Assembly (NCBI GenBank): GCA_964565665.1
Contig: CAZMFZ010000061.1
Coordinates: 1 to 21,340, forward strand
Reading direction: 5' to 3'
DNA length: 21,340 nt
From: CAZMFZ01 sp964565665
GTDB lineage: Bacteria > Bacteroidota > Bacteroidia > Cytophagales > UBA9547
Positions 16,450 to 21,340 of the stretch are shown here, piece by piece. Within the stretch, counting starts at the first letter, position 1; each line of letters starts with the position of its first letter. The translations under genes were made by a program, and so were the position numbers. The notes beneath the pieces are model-generated. The model did not search any database. It had not been told where the DNA came from and worked only from the letters and a program-made list of their open reading frames with translations.

Positions 16450-17151
16450 TTACTCTTTTATCATTATGCCTAATTTTTCTAGCAATTGGGGTGTTTTTTT
16501 CAGGGCAACCTTTGCCGTTTCTTTAAAATCGCGGTACCACTCTGTTAGTTCTTCAATGGCATTATTTCTATCGGCTGTGGCATTTTGAGCATCGCCTTTG
16601 GTATTATATTTATTAGCCTCTTTTTGTTCCAAGGTGCTTATTTTATCTAAAACTGCTTTCATTTCAACCTCGGTAATGCCTTTTTTTAACAAAGCAGCTT
16701 TAATGGTAGCAGAGTCTATCGCATTTTTATAAAACGTTTTAGCCTGACTAAGCCAACCACTAATCGTTCGGTCTCTTCTACTATTCAGCTGCAATTTTTC
16801 TAAATCGCCTCTATTATTTTTGAGTGCTACACGGGCGAGGGCTACATGATCGTTGTATTCATCTTCAATTTCTTCTTTTAATTGATCAAAATCGTCCTTA
16901 GCGCCAAATTTATCGCCATACTTATTTTTTTGACCGATGTAAAATTCATTTGCACTTTGTAGCAGAAGCTTGGCTTCGCTCATGGCGGCAGCATCGAAGC
17001 CTCGTTTTGCCAAGGCAGTTTGAATATCGGCATTGTCGACTGTATTTTGAATAGCAACCCCTATCATTTTTAGCTGCACTTCAATAGAAATATGCTGATT
17101 ACTACTTCCACTGGTAGAAGGTGCGGGAGAATTTGTGTTTTCTGTGCTCAT
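16450..17151 (-). CDS. All-helical protein with internal duplication, function unknown
   Basis: This is a 233-residue soluble protein with no signal peptide or membrane segment. A Ser/Thr/Asn/Pro-rich N-terminus (1-20) precedes two copies of an approximately 85-residue helical unit at about 35-122 and 142-228. Copy 1 has IQTALAKRGFDAAAMSEAK and ends RVALKNNRGDLEKL; copy 2 has IKAALLKKGITEVEMKAVLD and ends KVALKKTPQLLEKL. The linker reads RRDRTISGWLSQAKTFYKNA. The even spacing and the conserved alanine, lysine and leucine positions point to a helical-bundle repeat. I cannot name the family. It starts with ATG and its upstream region contains the 21-bp repeat array shared with the divergent DUF892 gene. 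Confidence 0.8.
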   Translation of the reverse strand: MSTENTNSPAPSTSGSSNQHISIEVQLKMIGVAIQNTVDNADIQTALAKRGFDAAAMSEAKLLLQSANEFYIGQKNKYGDKFGAKDDFDQLKEEIEDEYNDHVALARVALKNNRGDLEKLQLNSRRDRTISGWLSQAKTFYKNAIDSATIKAALLKKGITEVEMKAVLDKISTLEQKEANKYNTKGDAQNATADRNNAIEELTEWYRDFKETAKVALKKTPQLLEKLGIMIKE

Positions 17152-17251
17152 TGTATAAAGTTATATTTAAATGAAGCTCTAAACTACAAATAAAATTTAT
17201 CTTTAAAATAAATGATTGCTATTAATAAATAAACGATAAAGTAACAGTACA

Positions 17252-17523
17252 CTGTAATTACCTTGCTTTACAGTACTATTTCATTGGATTACATGCTTAT
17301 TTAATTACGTTACATTATAATTTCCTTGCAATACAGCTTCATTTCCTTTCATTGCAACCTCATTTCCTTACATTTCATTGTCATTTACTTGCGTTACAAC
17401 TTCATTTAGTTGCCTTGTATTATCATTTCATTACGTTACAACATCATTTCTTTGCATTGCATTAGTATTTAAATACATTACATTGTAATTTACTTGCGTT
17501 ACGTAGCAATTCGTAGAATTACA
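17252..17523. repeat. Degenerate 21-bp tandem repeat array, about 13 units
   Basis: Twelve consecutive units of exactly 21 bp run from 17252 to 17503, followed by a 20-nt unit to 17523. Typical units are TTGTCATTTACTTGCGTTACA (17378-17398) and TTATCATTTCATTACGTTACA (17420-17440). The approximate consensus is five variable bases, ATTTCnTTGC, then RTTACA. The triplet ATT at offset 6 is present in every unit. Units differ at many positions but the phase never slips until the last one. The period equals two turns of B-DNA and also seven codons. It has no unique spacers, so it is not a CRISPR array. Confidence 0.92.
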
Positions 17524-17527
17524 AACG

Positions 17528-17546
17528 CTCCCTTATGGGAGTTTTT
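17528..17546 (+). terminator. Weak terminator-like hairpin after the repeat array
   Basis: CTCCC (17528-17532) and GGGAG (17537-17541) enclose the loop TTAT and are followed by TTTTT on the plus strand. The stem is only 5 bp plus a G-T wobble. It lies immediately after the 21-bp array and upstream of the DUF892 gene, so if used it would end a plus-strand RNA covering the array. Confidence 0.4.
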
Positions 17547-17689
17547 AGCCAATCTTTTTCACATTCTACATCTCATACTACCTATTTAATAGATTTTACT
17601 ATCCGTGTAGAGGAAAACTATTTGTAGGCTTTAGGTAGTGGCACAATTTTTATTAATCCTTTAATAGTTAAGTCTTAATTTAAACCAGT

Positions 17690-18217
17690 ATGAAGAATAA
17701 AACCAATTATGTACAAGAGTCTCCTTCTGTACTTGAAGAATTCTTTATCGATGAAATAAAAGATATTTATTGGGCTGAAAAGCATTTGACAAAAGCTCTT
17801 CCTAAATTAGCTAAGGCTTCCACTTCAGCAGATCTGAAAAAAGCTTTAACTGAACACCTAACGCAGACTGAAGACCAAGTAAATAGGTTGGAAAACATAT
17901 TCGAAATGCTCGGAGAAAAACCACAGGTCAAAAAATGCGATGCCATGGAAGGTTTGATTTCTGAGGGCGAATCAATAGTAGAAGCTACCACCACTGGTAC
18001 ATCGACAAGGGACGTAGGTATAATAATGGCTGCTCAAAAAGTGGAACATTATGAGATTGCTACGTATGGCGCATTGGTTCAACTAGCCAAAGCTCTTGGC
18101 AAAGAAGATGTGGCAGCCATTTTCGCTACTACATTGGCAGAAGAAAAAAAGGCTGACCTTCTATTAACTACCATAGCTGAGGGCCATGTAAATACTGAGG
18201 CTCTTAAAGATAAATAA
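17690..18217 (+). CDS. DUF892 (YciE/YciF-like) ferritin-like protein
   Basis: This 175-residue cytoplasmic protein belongs to the DUF892 family, a four-helix ferritin-like fold with a probable di-metal site. Family features are EEFFIDEIKDIYWAEKHL near the start, EHLTQTEDQVNRLENIF in the second helix, QKVEHYEIATYGALV in the third and LAEEKKADLLL in the fourth. The glutamates and histidine of these helices are the expected metal ligands. In enterobacteria homologues (YciE, YciF) lie next to the Mn catalase KatN under stress control; here a Mn catalase gene lies about 2.2 kb downstream on the opposite strand. A strong terminator follows the gene. The biochemical activity of the family is not firmly established. 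Confidence 0.9.
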   Translation: MKNKTNYVQESPSVLEEFFIDEIKDIYWAEKHLTKALPKLAKASTSADLKKALTEHLTQTEDQVNRLENIFEMLGEKPQVKKCDAMEGLISEGESIVEATTTGTSTRDVGIIMAAQKVEHYEIATYGALVQLAKALGKEDVAAIFATTLAEEKKADLLLTTIAEGHVNTEALKDK

Positions 18218-18231
18218 TTATTAAATTCATC

Positions 18232-18269
18232 AAAAAAAGGGCAGGATTAAATAATCCGGCCCTTTTTTT
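18232..18269. terminator. Strong terminator after the DUF892 gene
   Basis: AAAAAAAGGGC (18232-18242) pairs with GCCCTTTTTTT (18259-18269); after one mismatch GGATT pairs with AATCC around the loop AAAT, giving 16 paired bases. It lies 14 nt past the stop and has tracts for both strands. A 13-nt reverse complement of its inner part recurs at 18410-18422. Confidence 0.92.
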
Positions 18270-18280
18270 ATGCCTTATTG

Positions 18281-18348
18281 AGTCTCATTGTGTGATTTTG
18301 TGCCCTAAAAAACCTTATTATTTAGCTCGCTGAAAATATACAGCTTGC
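18281..18348 (-). repeat. Possible degenerate copy of the 42-bp hairpin element
   Basis: On the minus strand the segment resembles the hairpin element found at 19124, 20285 and 20389. It has GCAAGCTGTATATTTTC, then an insertion of about 25 nt, then GGCACAAAATCACACAATGAG. The shared word AAATCACACA matches the 19124 copy exactly. Similarity is partial, so this is a tentative call. Confidence 0.35.
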
Positions 18349-18369
18349 AGTAGGTTTCATTCAATAAAT

Positions 18370-18398
18370 CTTTTCCAAAGTTTAGAACTTTGGAAAAG
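18370..18398. repeat. Dispersed palindrome, copy 2
   Basis: Perfect 13-bp arms CTTTTCCAAAGTT (18370-18382) and AACTTTGGAAAAG (18386-18398) around the loop TAG. It is identical over 29 bp to the reverse complement of copy 1 at 13502. It lies between the converging DUF892 and SemiSWEET genes. Confidence 0.9.
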
Positions 18399-18449
18399 CT
18401 GACGGCCTAGATTATTTAATCCGCACTACTCTTTACCAGTAGATGTGCC

Positions 18450-18716
18450 TCATTTTTTTTGATATTTAATTTTCAATATCAAAAGCACCATATTCACCAA
18501 AATTGAGAAACTATTGGTGACTATAACTGGAATATCTTTAATCAAAACTCCGTAATACGTCCACAAGCCTAAGCCAGTGATAAGGCTGATAATCATGCCG
18601 ATAGAAAGGCTGTCAACATTTTTATCTTTAATAGTTTTTATGAGCTGTGGCAGCATAGCCGAGGCTGTTATCACACCGGCAACTATACCTACAATTTGAG
18701 TTAAGAGATTAGCCAT
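18450..18716 (-). CDS. SemiSWEET sugar transporter
   Basis: This 88-residue membrane protein is one three-helix MtN3/SWEET unit that works as a dimer to move sugars down their gradient. The PQ-loop proline and glutamine are at residues 23-24 (AMLPQLIKTIK). The substrate-site tryptophan and asparagine of SemiSWEETs are Trp52 (GLGLWTYYGV) and Asn68 (IVTNSFSI), with the family's 16-residue spacing. Three hydrophobic helices span about 5-26, 38-58 and 64-84, and a basic tail follows. The size is normal for the family. It is transcribed toward the DUF892 gene. Which sugar is carried cannot be seen from the sequence. Confidence 0.93.
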   Translation of the reverse strand: MANLLTQIVGIVAGVITASAMLPQLIKTIKDKNVDSLSIGMIISLITGLGLWTYYGVLIKDIPVIVTNSFSILVNMVLLILKIKYQKK

Positions 18717-19147
18717 AAATATAAAATGAAGGTGTAGGTGGTAAATGAAGTAGGTGGTTTAGTCAAGTTGAAATCTGAGGATAAAATATTTAGACTAGGT
18801 TTTTAACTCTTTCAACCGAACTTCATTTTACTATTTTGAAATTTTTGAACTTTAGCAATGTTTAAATATTGTTCGTATTCCATCTAGCAAAAAAAAGGAA
18901 CCGTTTGAAGGTTCCTTTTTTCAATAATTGTGGTAGCTTCATCATGATTAGAAGTAGGTTGCATTATTTTATTTTAGTTTAATAAGTAATTGCACCAGCT
19001 TTCGATTGTTAAATCGGCAAAAAAGTATGCCATCAAAGCATTATATCAATTGGAATATTAAAGATATTAAAATTTGTATATATTCTAATTCTGCCTCCAA
19101 TCAATGCCTAGCTACCTAGCAAAGCAATTATATACAGCACTGTGAAA
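18717..19147. other. 431-bp gene-free region
   Basis: I found no coding sequence here. It holds the AT-rich leader of the SemiSWEET gene, a strong hairpin terminator at 18891-18921, about 200 bp of AT-rich DNA with no evident signal, and at its right end part of a hairpin repeat element starting at 19124. Confidence 0.7.
18891..18921. terminator. Bidirectional terminator downstream of the BLUF gene
   Basis: AAAAAAGGAACC (18891-18902) and GGTTCCTTTTTT (18910-18921) form a perfect 12-bp stem with a 7-nt loop. It is 227 nt past the BLUF stop on the minus strand, and no plus-strand gene ends nearby. Either the BLUF transcript has a long tail or an unannotated RNA ends here. Confidence 0.88.
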
Positions 19148-19164
19148 TCACACAGCTACGAGTG
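19124..19164 (+). repeat. Hairpin repeat element, copy A
   Basis: The segment GCAATTATATACAGCACTGT, continued by GAAATCACACAGCTACGAGTG, aligns along its length with the elements at 20285 and 20389. Its centre forms the hairpin CTGTG-AAATCA-CACAG. It overlaps the last codons and stop of the BLUF gene. Confidence 0.65.
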
Positions 19165-19590
19165 AGTTTCTAGAAGAATTTTTTAAGCAAACTAAGGACT
19201 TTTGTTCCGCTTGCTTCTTTACCATTGAGTATATAATATAGTTGAATATAGTTTCGTCTTCTTGGGATATGTCGGTCTTAAAATCAACGATACTTCCTAC
19301 AATTTTTCTTGCTCCCATATGCCAACTCGGAAAAGTCCTTTCTGTAATTTGACCAAAAGAAACCATAATAGTTTCGCTATGCCGATTATCTAGTTTTATT
19401 TTGTCGTAAAAGCGATAATTGTTTTAGATTCTCCTTCCACCATCTGAATAAATTTAGAGTCTGAGTAAAGTAGAACTCCAGTTACATTTAGTGAAGGGTT
19501 GTTTTTTTTACACGCAGCCAATATTTTTTCTATTTCCGCTTCAGTGCAAATTGAATTTCGGTTACTTACATAAGATAATTGTGCTAGCAT
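19148..19590 (-). pseudogene. BLUF-domain blue-light photoreceptor, frameshifted
   Basis: BLUF proteins bind FAD and sense blue light. The first frame (19396-19590, 64 aa) begins MLAQLSYVSNRN and has the flavin-site residues Tyr7, Asn31 and Gln49 (FIQMVEG), with the same 24- and 42-residue spacings as Tyr21/Asn45/Gln63 of AppA. The domain then breaks. Adding one T to the run at 19408-19411 (plus strand AAAA) restores AFYDKIKLDNRHSETIMVSF and joins it to the second frame (19148-19366), which has RTFPSWHMGARK with the conserved Trp and Met. The repaired protein is about 147 residues, a normal single-domain BLUF protein with a helical tail. The gene is thus intact except for one base in a homopolymer, which could be a real loss, phase variation or a sequence error. 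Its 3' end lies in a hairpin repeat. Confidence 0.88.
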
Positions 19591-19617
19591 TGGATTATGA
19601 TTTGGGGTTAAGAATCA

Positions 19618-19633
19618 GGAAAAGATAGATTTA
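19618..19633 (+). repeat. Half-copy of the dispersed palindrome with flank
   Basis: The 16-nt word GGAAAAGATAGATTTA is identical to 13526-13541, that is the right arm of palindrome copy 1 plus 7 nt of its flank. The matching left arm is absent here. It lies in the leader of the BLUF gene. Confidence 0.5.
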
Positions 19634-19656
19634 AAAATTTTGGGTTATTGTTTGCT

Positions 19657-19818
19657 TTAAGCTTCGCTTGCCTTCTTCACCAGCCAAGGCTTGCCATTGA
19701 AAATTCATGCAATGACAGAGCCACACTTACGGGCTTCTTGAAAGGATAAAGTTAAAGACTTGCCAGAGGTGTATTGTTTCCATGTACAGTATAATTTTTG
19801 CATACCATTTTTACCCAT
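19657..19818 (-). pseudogene. Small ORF interrupted by an in-frame TGA, function unknown
   Basis: On the minus strand ATG 19818 opens 37 codons: MGKNGMQKLYCTWKQYTSGK, then SLTLSFQEARKCGSVIA, ended by TGA at 19705-19707. The same frame goes on with IFNGKPWLVKKASEA to a TAA at 19657. Both halves look like protein (charged, one likely beta-alpha unit), and a Trp codon TGG in place of TGA would give 53 residues. TGA serves as the normal stop of other genes here (fbaA, SemiSWEET, helicase), so recoding is unlikely. I do not recognise the family. Alternatively the 37-residue form is the real product. Confidence 0.35.
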
Positions 19819-19940
19819 ATTTTTGATTATTAGTTTTTGCTTATCTATAAATGGCATATTTAATACTATGAAATGATGTTTTTACTTGATGAATCTACTC
19901 TTGGATGGTGTTTTTGACACAGATAGGATTAATAATCCAT

Positions 19941-19977
19941 AAAAAAAGAGCCACAAACAGTTCATGGCTCTTTTTTT
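19941..19977. terminator. Terminator downstream of the YtxH-like gene
   Basis: AAAAAAAGAGCCA (19941-19953) and TGGCTCTTTTTTT (19965-19977) form a perfect 13-bp stem around an 11-nt loop, 36 nt past the YtxH-like stop on the minus strand. A- and T-tracts allow use on either strand. Confidence 0.9.
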
Positions 19978-20013
19978 TGGTTGTAAAATTATGTACAAGT
20001 AATTAATCAAAGG

Positions 20014-20232
20014 CTACACCATCACCTTTAATGCAGCTTTATCGATTCCTTCTTTTACTGAATTTTCTACCGCATCTACTTTGTCTTTTAGTGCGGTTGC
20101 CATTTGAATAATTCTATCATCATACTCGCTTACAAGATTTTCAATCATTTGCTTGCCTCTGTCACTTTGGAAGAATAAGGTGGCAGCAACTCCCGCTGCT
20201 GCACCTAGAATAAATACGAATGATTTGTTCAT
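20014..20232 (-). CDS. YtxH-like small membrane protein
   Basis: This 72-residue protein has one N-terminal membrane helix at about 5-22 (VFILGAAAGVAATLFF), followed by a basic and polar helical segment (SDRGKQMIENLVSEYDD) and a second amphipathic helix. The glycine/alanine-rich helix followed by a short charged turn is the pattern of YtxH family proteins, often linked to general stress in Firmicutes. The activity is unknown. It has its own terminator, and its leader contains two tandem 8-bp hairpins, palindrome copy 3 and a third hairpin repeat. It lies 220 bp after the Mn catalase gene on the same strand, so the two may share a transcript. Confidence 0.8.
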   Translation of the reverse strand: MNKSFVFILGAAAGVAATLFFQSDRGKQMIENLVSEYDDRIIQMATALKDKVDAVENSVKEGIDKAALKVMV

Positions 20233-20266
20233 GATTATTGAAATTAGTTAAATTACAATTTTACTT

Positions 20267-20286
20267 GCTTTGTGTACTCACAAAGC
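20267..20286. repeat. Perfect 8-bp hairpin in the YtxH leader
   Basis: GCTTTGTG and CACAAAGC enclose the loop TACT. It abuts the hairpin repeat element that starts at 20285 and has a similar stem sequence, so it may be a diverged duplicate of that element's hairpin. No T-run follows. Confidence 0.7.
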
Positions 20287-20326
20287 ATTGTATATTTCGC
20301 TCTGTGCTCACACAGAGCCATGAGTG
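20285..20326 (+). repeat. Hairpin repeat element, copy B
   Basis: The segment GCATTGTATATTTCGCTCTG, continued by TGCTCACACAGAGCCATGAGTG, has a perfect central hairpin GCTCTGTG-CTCA-CACAGAGC (20299-20318). It aligns over its length with 20389-20428 and 19124-19164 and lies just left of palindrome copy 3. Confidence 0.75.
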
Positions 20327-20350
20327 GAAGACAAATAGATTGGAGTTAAA

Positions 20351-20382
20351 TCTTTTCCAAAGTTTTTAAACTTCAGAAAAGA
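20351..20382. repeat. Dispersed palindrome, copy 3 (diverged)
   Basis: TCTTTTCCAAAGTTT (20351-20365) faces AAACTTCAGAAAAGA (20368-20382) across the loop TT. Thirteen of fifteen pairs hold; two adjacent mismatches distinguish it from copies 1 and 2. It is flanked by hairpin elements B and C. Confidence 0.8.
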
Positions 20383-20388
20383 TGACTT

Positions 20389-20428
20389 GCATTTTATTTC
20401 ACTCTGTGAAGATACAGAACAATGAGTG
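20389..20428 (+). repeat. Hairpin repeat element, copy C
   Basis: GCATTTTATTTCACTCTGTG, then AAGATACAGAACAATGAGTG, aligns with copy B. In the last 27 nt 21 bases are identical, with the same flanking GCATT and the ATGAGTG end. The hairpin is weaker, CTGT with ACAG. It lies 24 nt past the Mn catalase stop. Confidence 0.7.
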
Positions 20429-20452
20429 AGGTTGGCAAATCAAAAGTCTAAC

Positions 20453-21340
20453 CTAAACGTTCCCGTTCCACTGCATATTTTCAGATTTGGTAGCTAGCTT
20501 AATCTCTTTGCTTTTTTTCTCGCTAAAGCTCAAATCATGTGTTTCGGTAGTAGCGTCAGTTCTATCTGTGCCTTTAGGTTCTACACTCAAAAGCGAATTT
20601 GTTTTTGTAACATAGGCAATGGGGTCTTCTATAGCTTGCCATTCCTCGTTAAGTCCTTTGCTGCGACCATCATTCCACGGTTTTTTGGGTGTAGATCCGG
20701 CCGACATATTGTAATATGTATTGGTATGTCGTGGGTCTCCTTGCAGCACTCCCGGAGGGAAATTAGGCTGAATAGTGTCTAAAGCCGCTTGAAACTGTTG
20801 AAAATGGGCTACTTCCCGAGCCATCAAGAAATGTAAAGACTCTTTTACCAAAGGATCGTCAGTAAATTGCAACAAATGCTCATACACAATTTTAGCGCGC
20901 GACTCAGCCGCAATATCAGATCTTAAATCAACAGTAAGGTCGCCATTGGCATCGATCCAGCTGCCGCAAAATGGCACACCTGCACTGTTACTAAGGGTTG
21001 GGCCGCCTGCACTCACCGTGAAAAATTGTGGTGTGCTCAGAGCTCCATGCACTAAATTTTCCATGGTAGCATTTTTCTTGCTTCCCATTACCTGCATTAT
21101 TTCCGACTCTTCTGCTGCATTTTTTAAATCTCCATTTATGCCAGTCAACAGCATTTGAATGGTAGCACCTACAATTTCAAGATGGCTAAATTCTTCTGTC
21201 GCAATATCCATCAATAAGTCGTATTTGTCAGGAAATGCTTTTCTGCATCCAAAGGCTTGGATGAAGTATGTCATTGCGGCTTTTAGCTCGCCATTGGCAC
21301 CGCCAAATTGCTCAAGTAATAGGCCAGCAAACCTGGCATC
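20453..21340 (-). CDS. Manganese catalase (KatN-like), N-terminus outside the window
   Basis: This non-haem catalase converts hydrogen peroxide to water and oxygen at a di-manganese site in a ferritin-like four-helix bundle. The frame is open to the right edge: 295 residues are visible, with 22 codons before the first internal Met (LLLEQFGGANGELKAA). Expected ligands are present: Glu in GANGE, Glu and His in TEEFSHLEIVG, Glu in AKIVYEHLL and His in MAREVAHFQQF. The C-terminal wrap has TYYNMS, KPWNDGR and EDPIAYV, then a charged tail. By comparison with the family about 15-20 N-terminal residues are missing. A YtxH-like gene follows on the same strand and a DUF892 gene lies nearby, recalling the enterobacterial yciGFE-katN stress cluster. 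Confidence 0.94.
   Translation of the reverse strand, partial: DARFAGLLLEQFGGANGELKAAMTYFIQAFGCRKAFPDKYDLLMDIATEEFSHLEIVGATIQMLLTGINGDLKNAAEESEIMQVMGSKKNATMENLVHGALSTPQFFTVSAGGPTLSNSAGVPFCGSWIDANGDLTVDLRSDIAAESRAKIVYEHLLQFTDDPLVKESLHFLMAREVAHFQQFQAALDTIQPNFPPGVLQGDPRHTNTYYNMSAGSTPKKPWNDGRSKGLNEEWQAIEDPIAYVTKTNSLLSVEPKGTDRTDATTETHDLSFSEKKSKEIKLATKSENMQWNGNV

Larger units (their letters stand above)
17152..17689. other. 538-bp gene-free divergent region
   Basis: There is no gene here. From left to right it holds about 100 bp of AT-rich leader of the helical-protein gene, an array of 21-bp repeats (17252-17523), a short terminator-like hairpin (17528-17546), and about 140 bp of AT-rich leader of the DUF892 gene. 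I found no exact TAnnTTTG box for either gene. Confidence 0.8.

Noticed and set aside
17252..17523. CRISPR array
   Set aside because: The units are directly adjacent with no unique spacers, differ from one another at many positions, and no cas genes are present.
18410..18422. 13-nt inverted match between 18244-18256 and 18410-18422 as a mobile-element end pair
   Set aside because: The shared sequence is itself nearly palindromic and AT-rich and belongs to the terminator stem. There are no target duplications or transposase between the two sites.
19705..19707. TGA read as tryptophan (alternative genetic code)
   Set aside because: TGA ends fbaA, the SemiSWEET gene and the helicase gene at exactly the expected family lengths.
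20233..20452. Riboswitch or structured leader of the YtxH gene
   Set aside because: The hairpins are explained better as repeat-family copies that recur at other loci. No known riboswitch core was recognised.

Overview
The window is a piece of a Bacteroidota (Bacteroidetes) chromosome. The evidence is strongly AT-rich DNA, start codons without Shine-Dalgarno sequences, the rpsF-rpsR-rplI order, a RecQ with a C-terminal extension typical of the phylum, a lipoprotein with the domain order of the type IX secretion protein PorE, and an Rpn-type PD-(D/E)XK family element. A class within the phylum cannot be assigned from this sequence alone.

Layout. 1-1026 (+): the end of rpsF, then rpsR and rplI, closed by a perfect 19-bp-stem bidirectional terminator. 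1102-5429 (-): recQ and a TPR / beta-propeller / CRD-like / OmpA lipoprotein. 5620-7636 (+): fbaA (class II aldolase) and accD, then a second bidirectional terminator. 7711-9618 (-): a UPF1/IGHMBP2-like helicase. 9876-10709 (+): an Rpn-family nuclease gene broken by one stop codon. 10748-13381 (-): mutS. 13535-16188 (-): a multi-PAS histidine kinase whose N-terminus is an ethylene-receptor (ETR1) type membrane domain, followed by a decayed response regulator. 16263-17151 (-): a small ORF next to a perfect GC-rich hairpin, and an all-helical protein built from an internal duplication. 17152-17689 has no gene and carries about thirteen degenerate 21-bp tandem repeats. 17690-21340 is an accessory block: DUF892 ferritin-like protein, SemiSWEET, a frameshifted BLUF photoreceptor, a disrupted small ORF, a YtxH-like protein and a manganese catalase that runs off the window.

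The first 13 kb is mostly housekeeping: translation, recombination and mismatch repair, glycolysis and fatty-acid synthesis. The last 8 kb is about sensing and stress. It pairs a DUF892 protein with a Mn catalase, as in the enterobacterial yciGFE-katN locus, and adds a blue-light sensor and a sugar transporter. Its noncoding DNA holds two families of short dispersed inverted repeats, a palindrome around CTTTTCCAAAGTT and a hairpin element of about 42 bp, which sit near each other and near gene ends. At least three reading frames here are disrupted (Rpn, BLUF, small ORF) and one gene is reduced to a remnant (receiver domain). This indicates active decay or, for the single-base cases, possible sequence errors.
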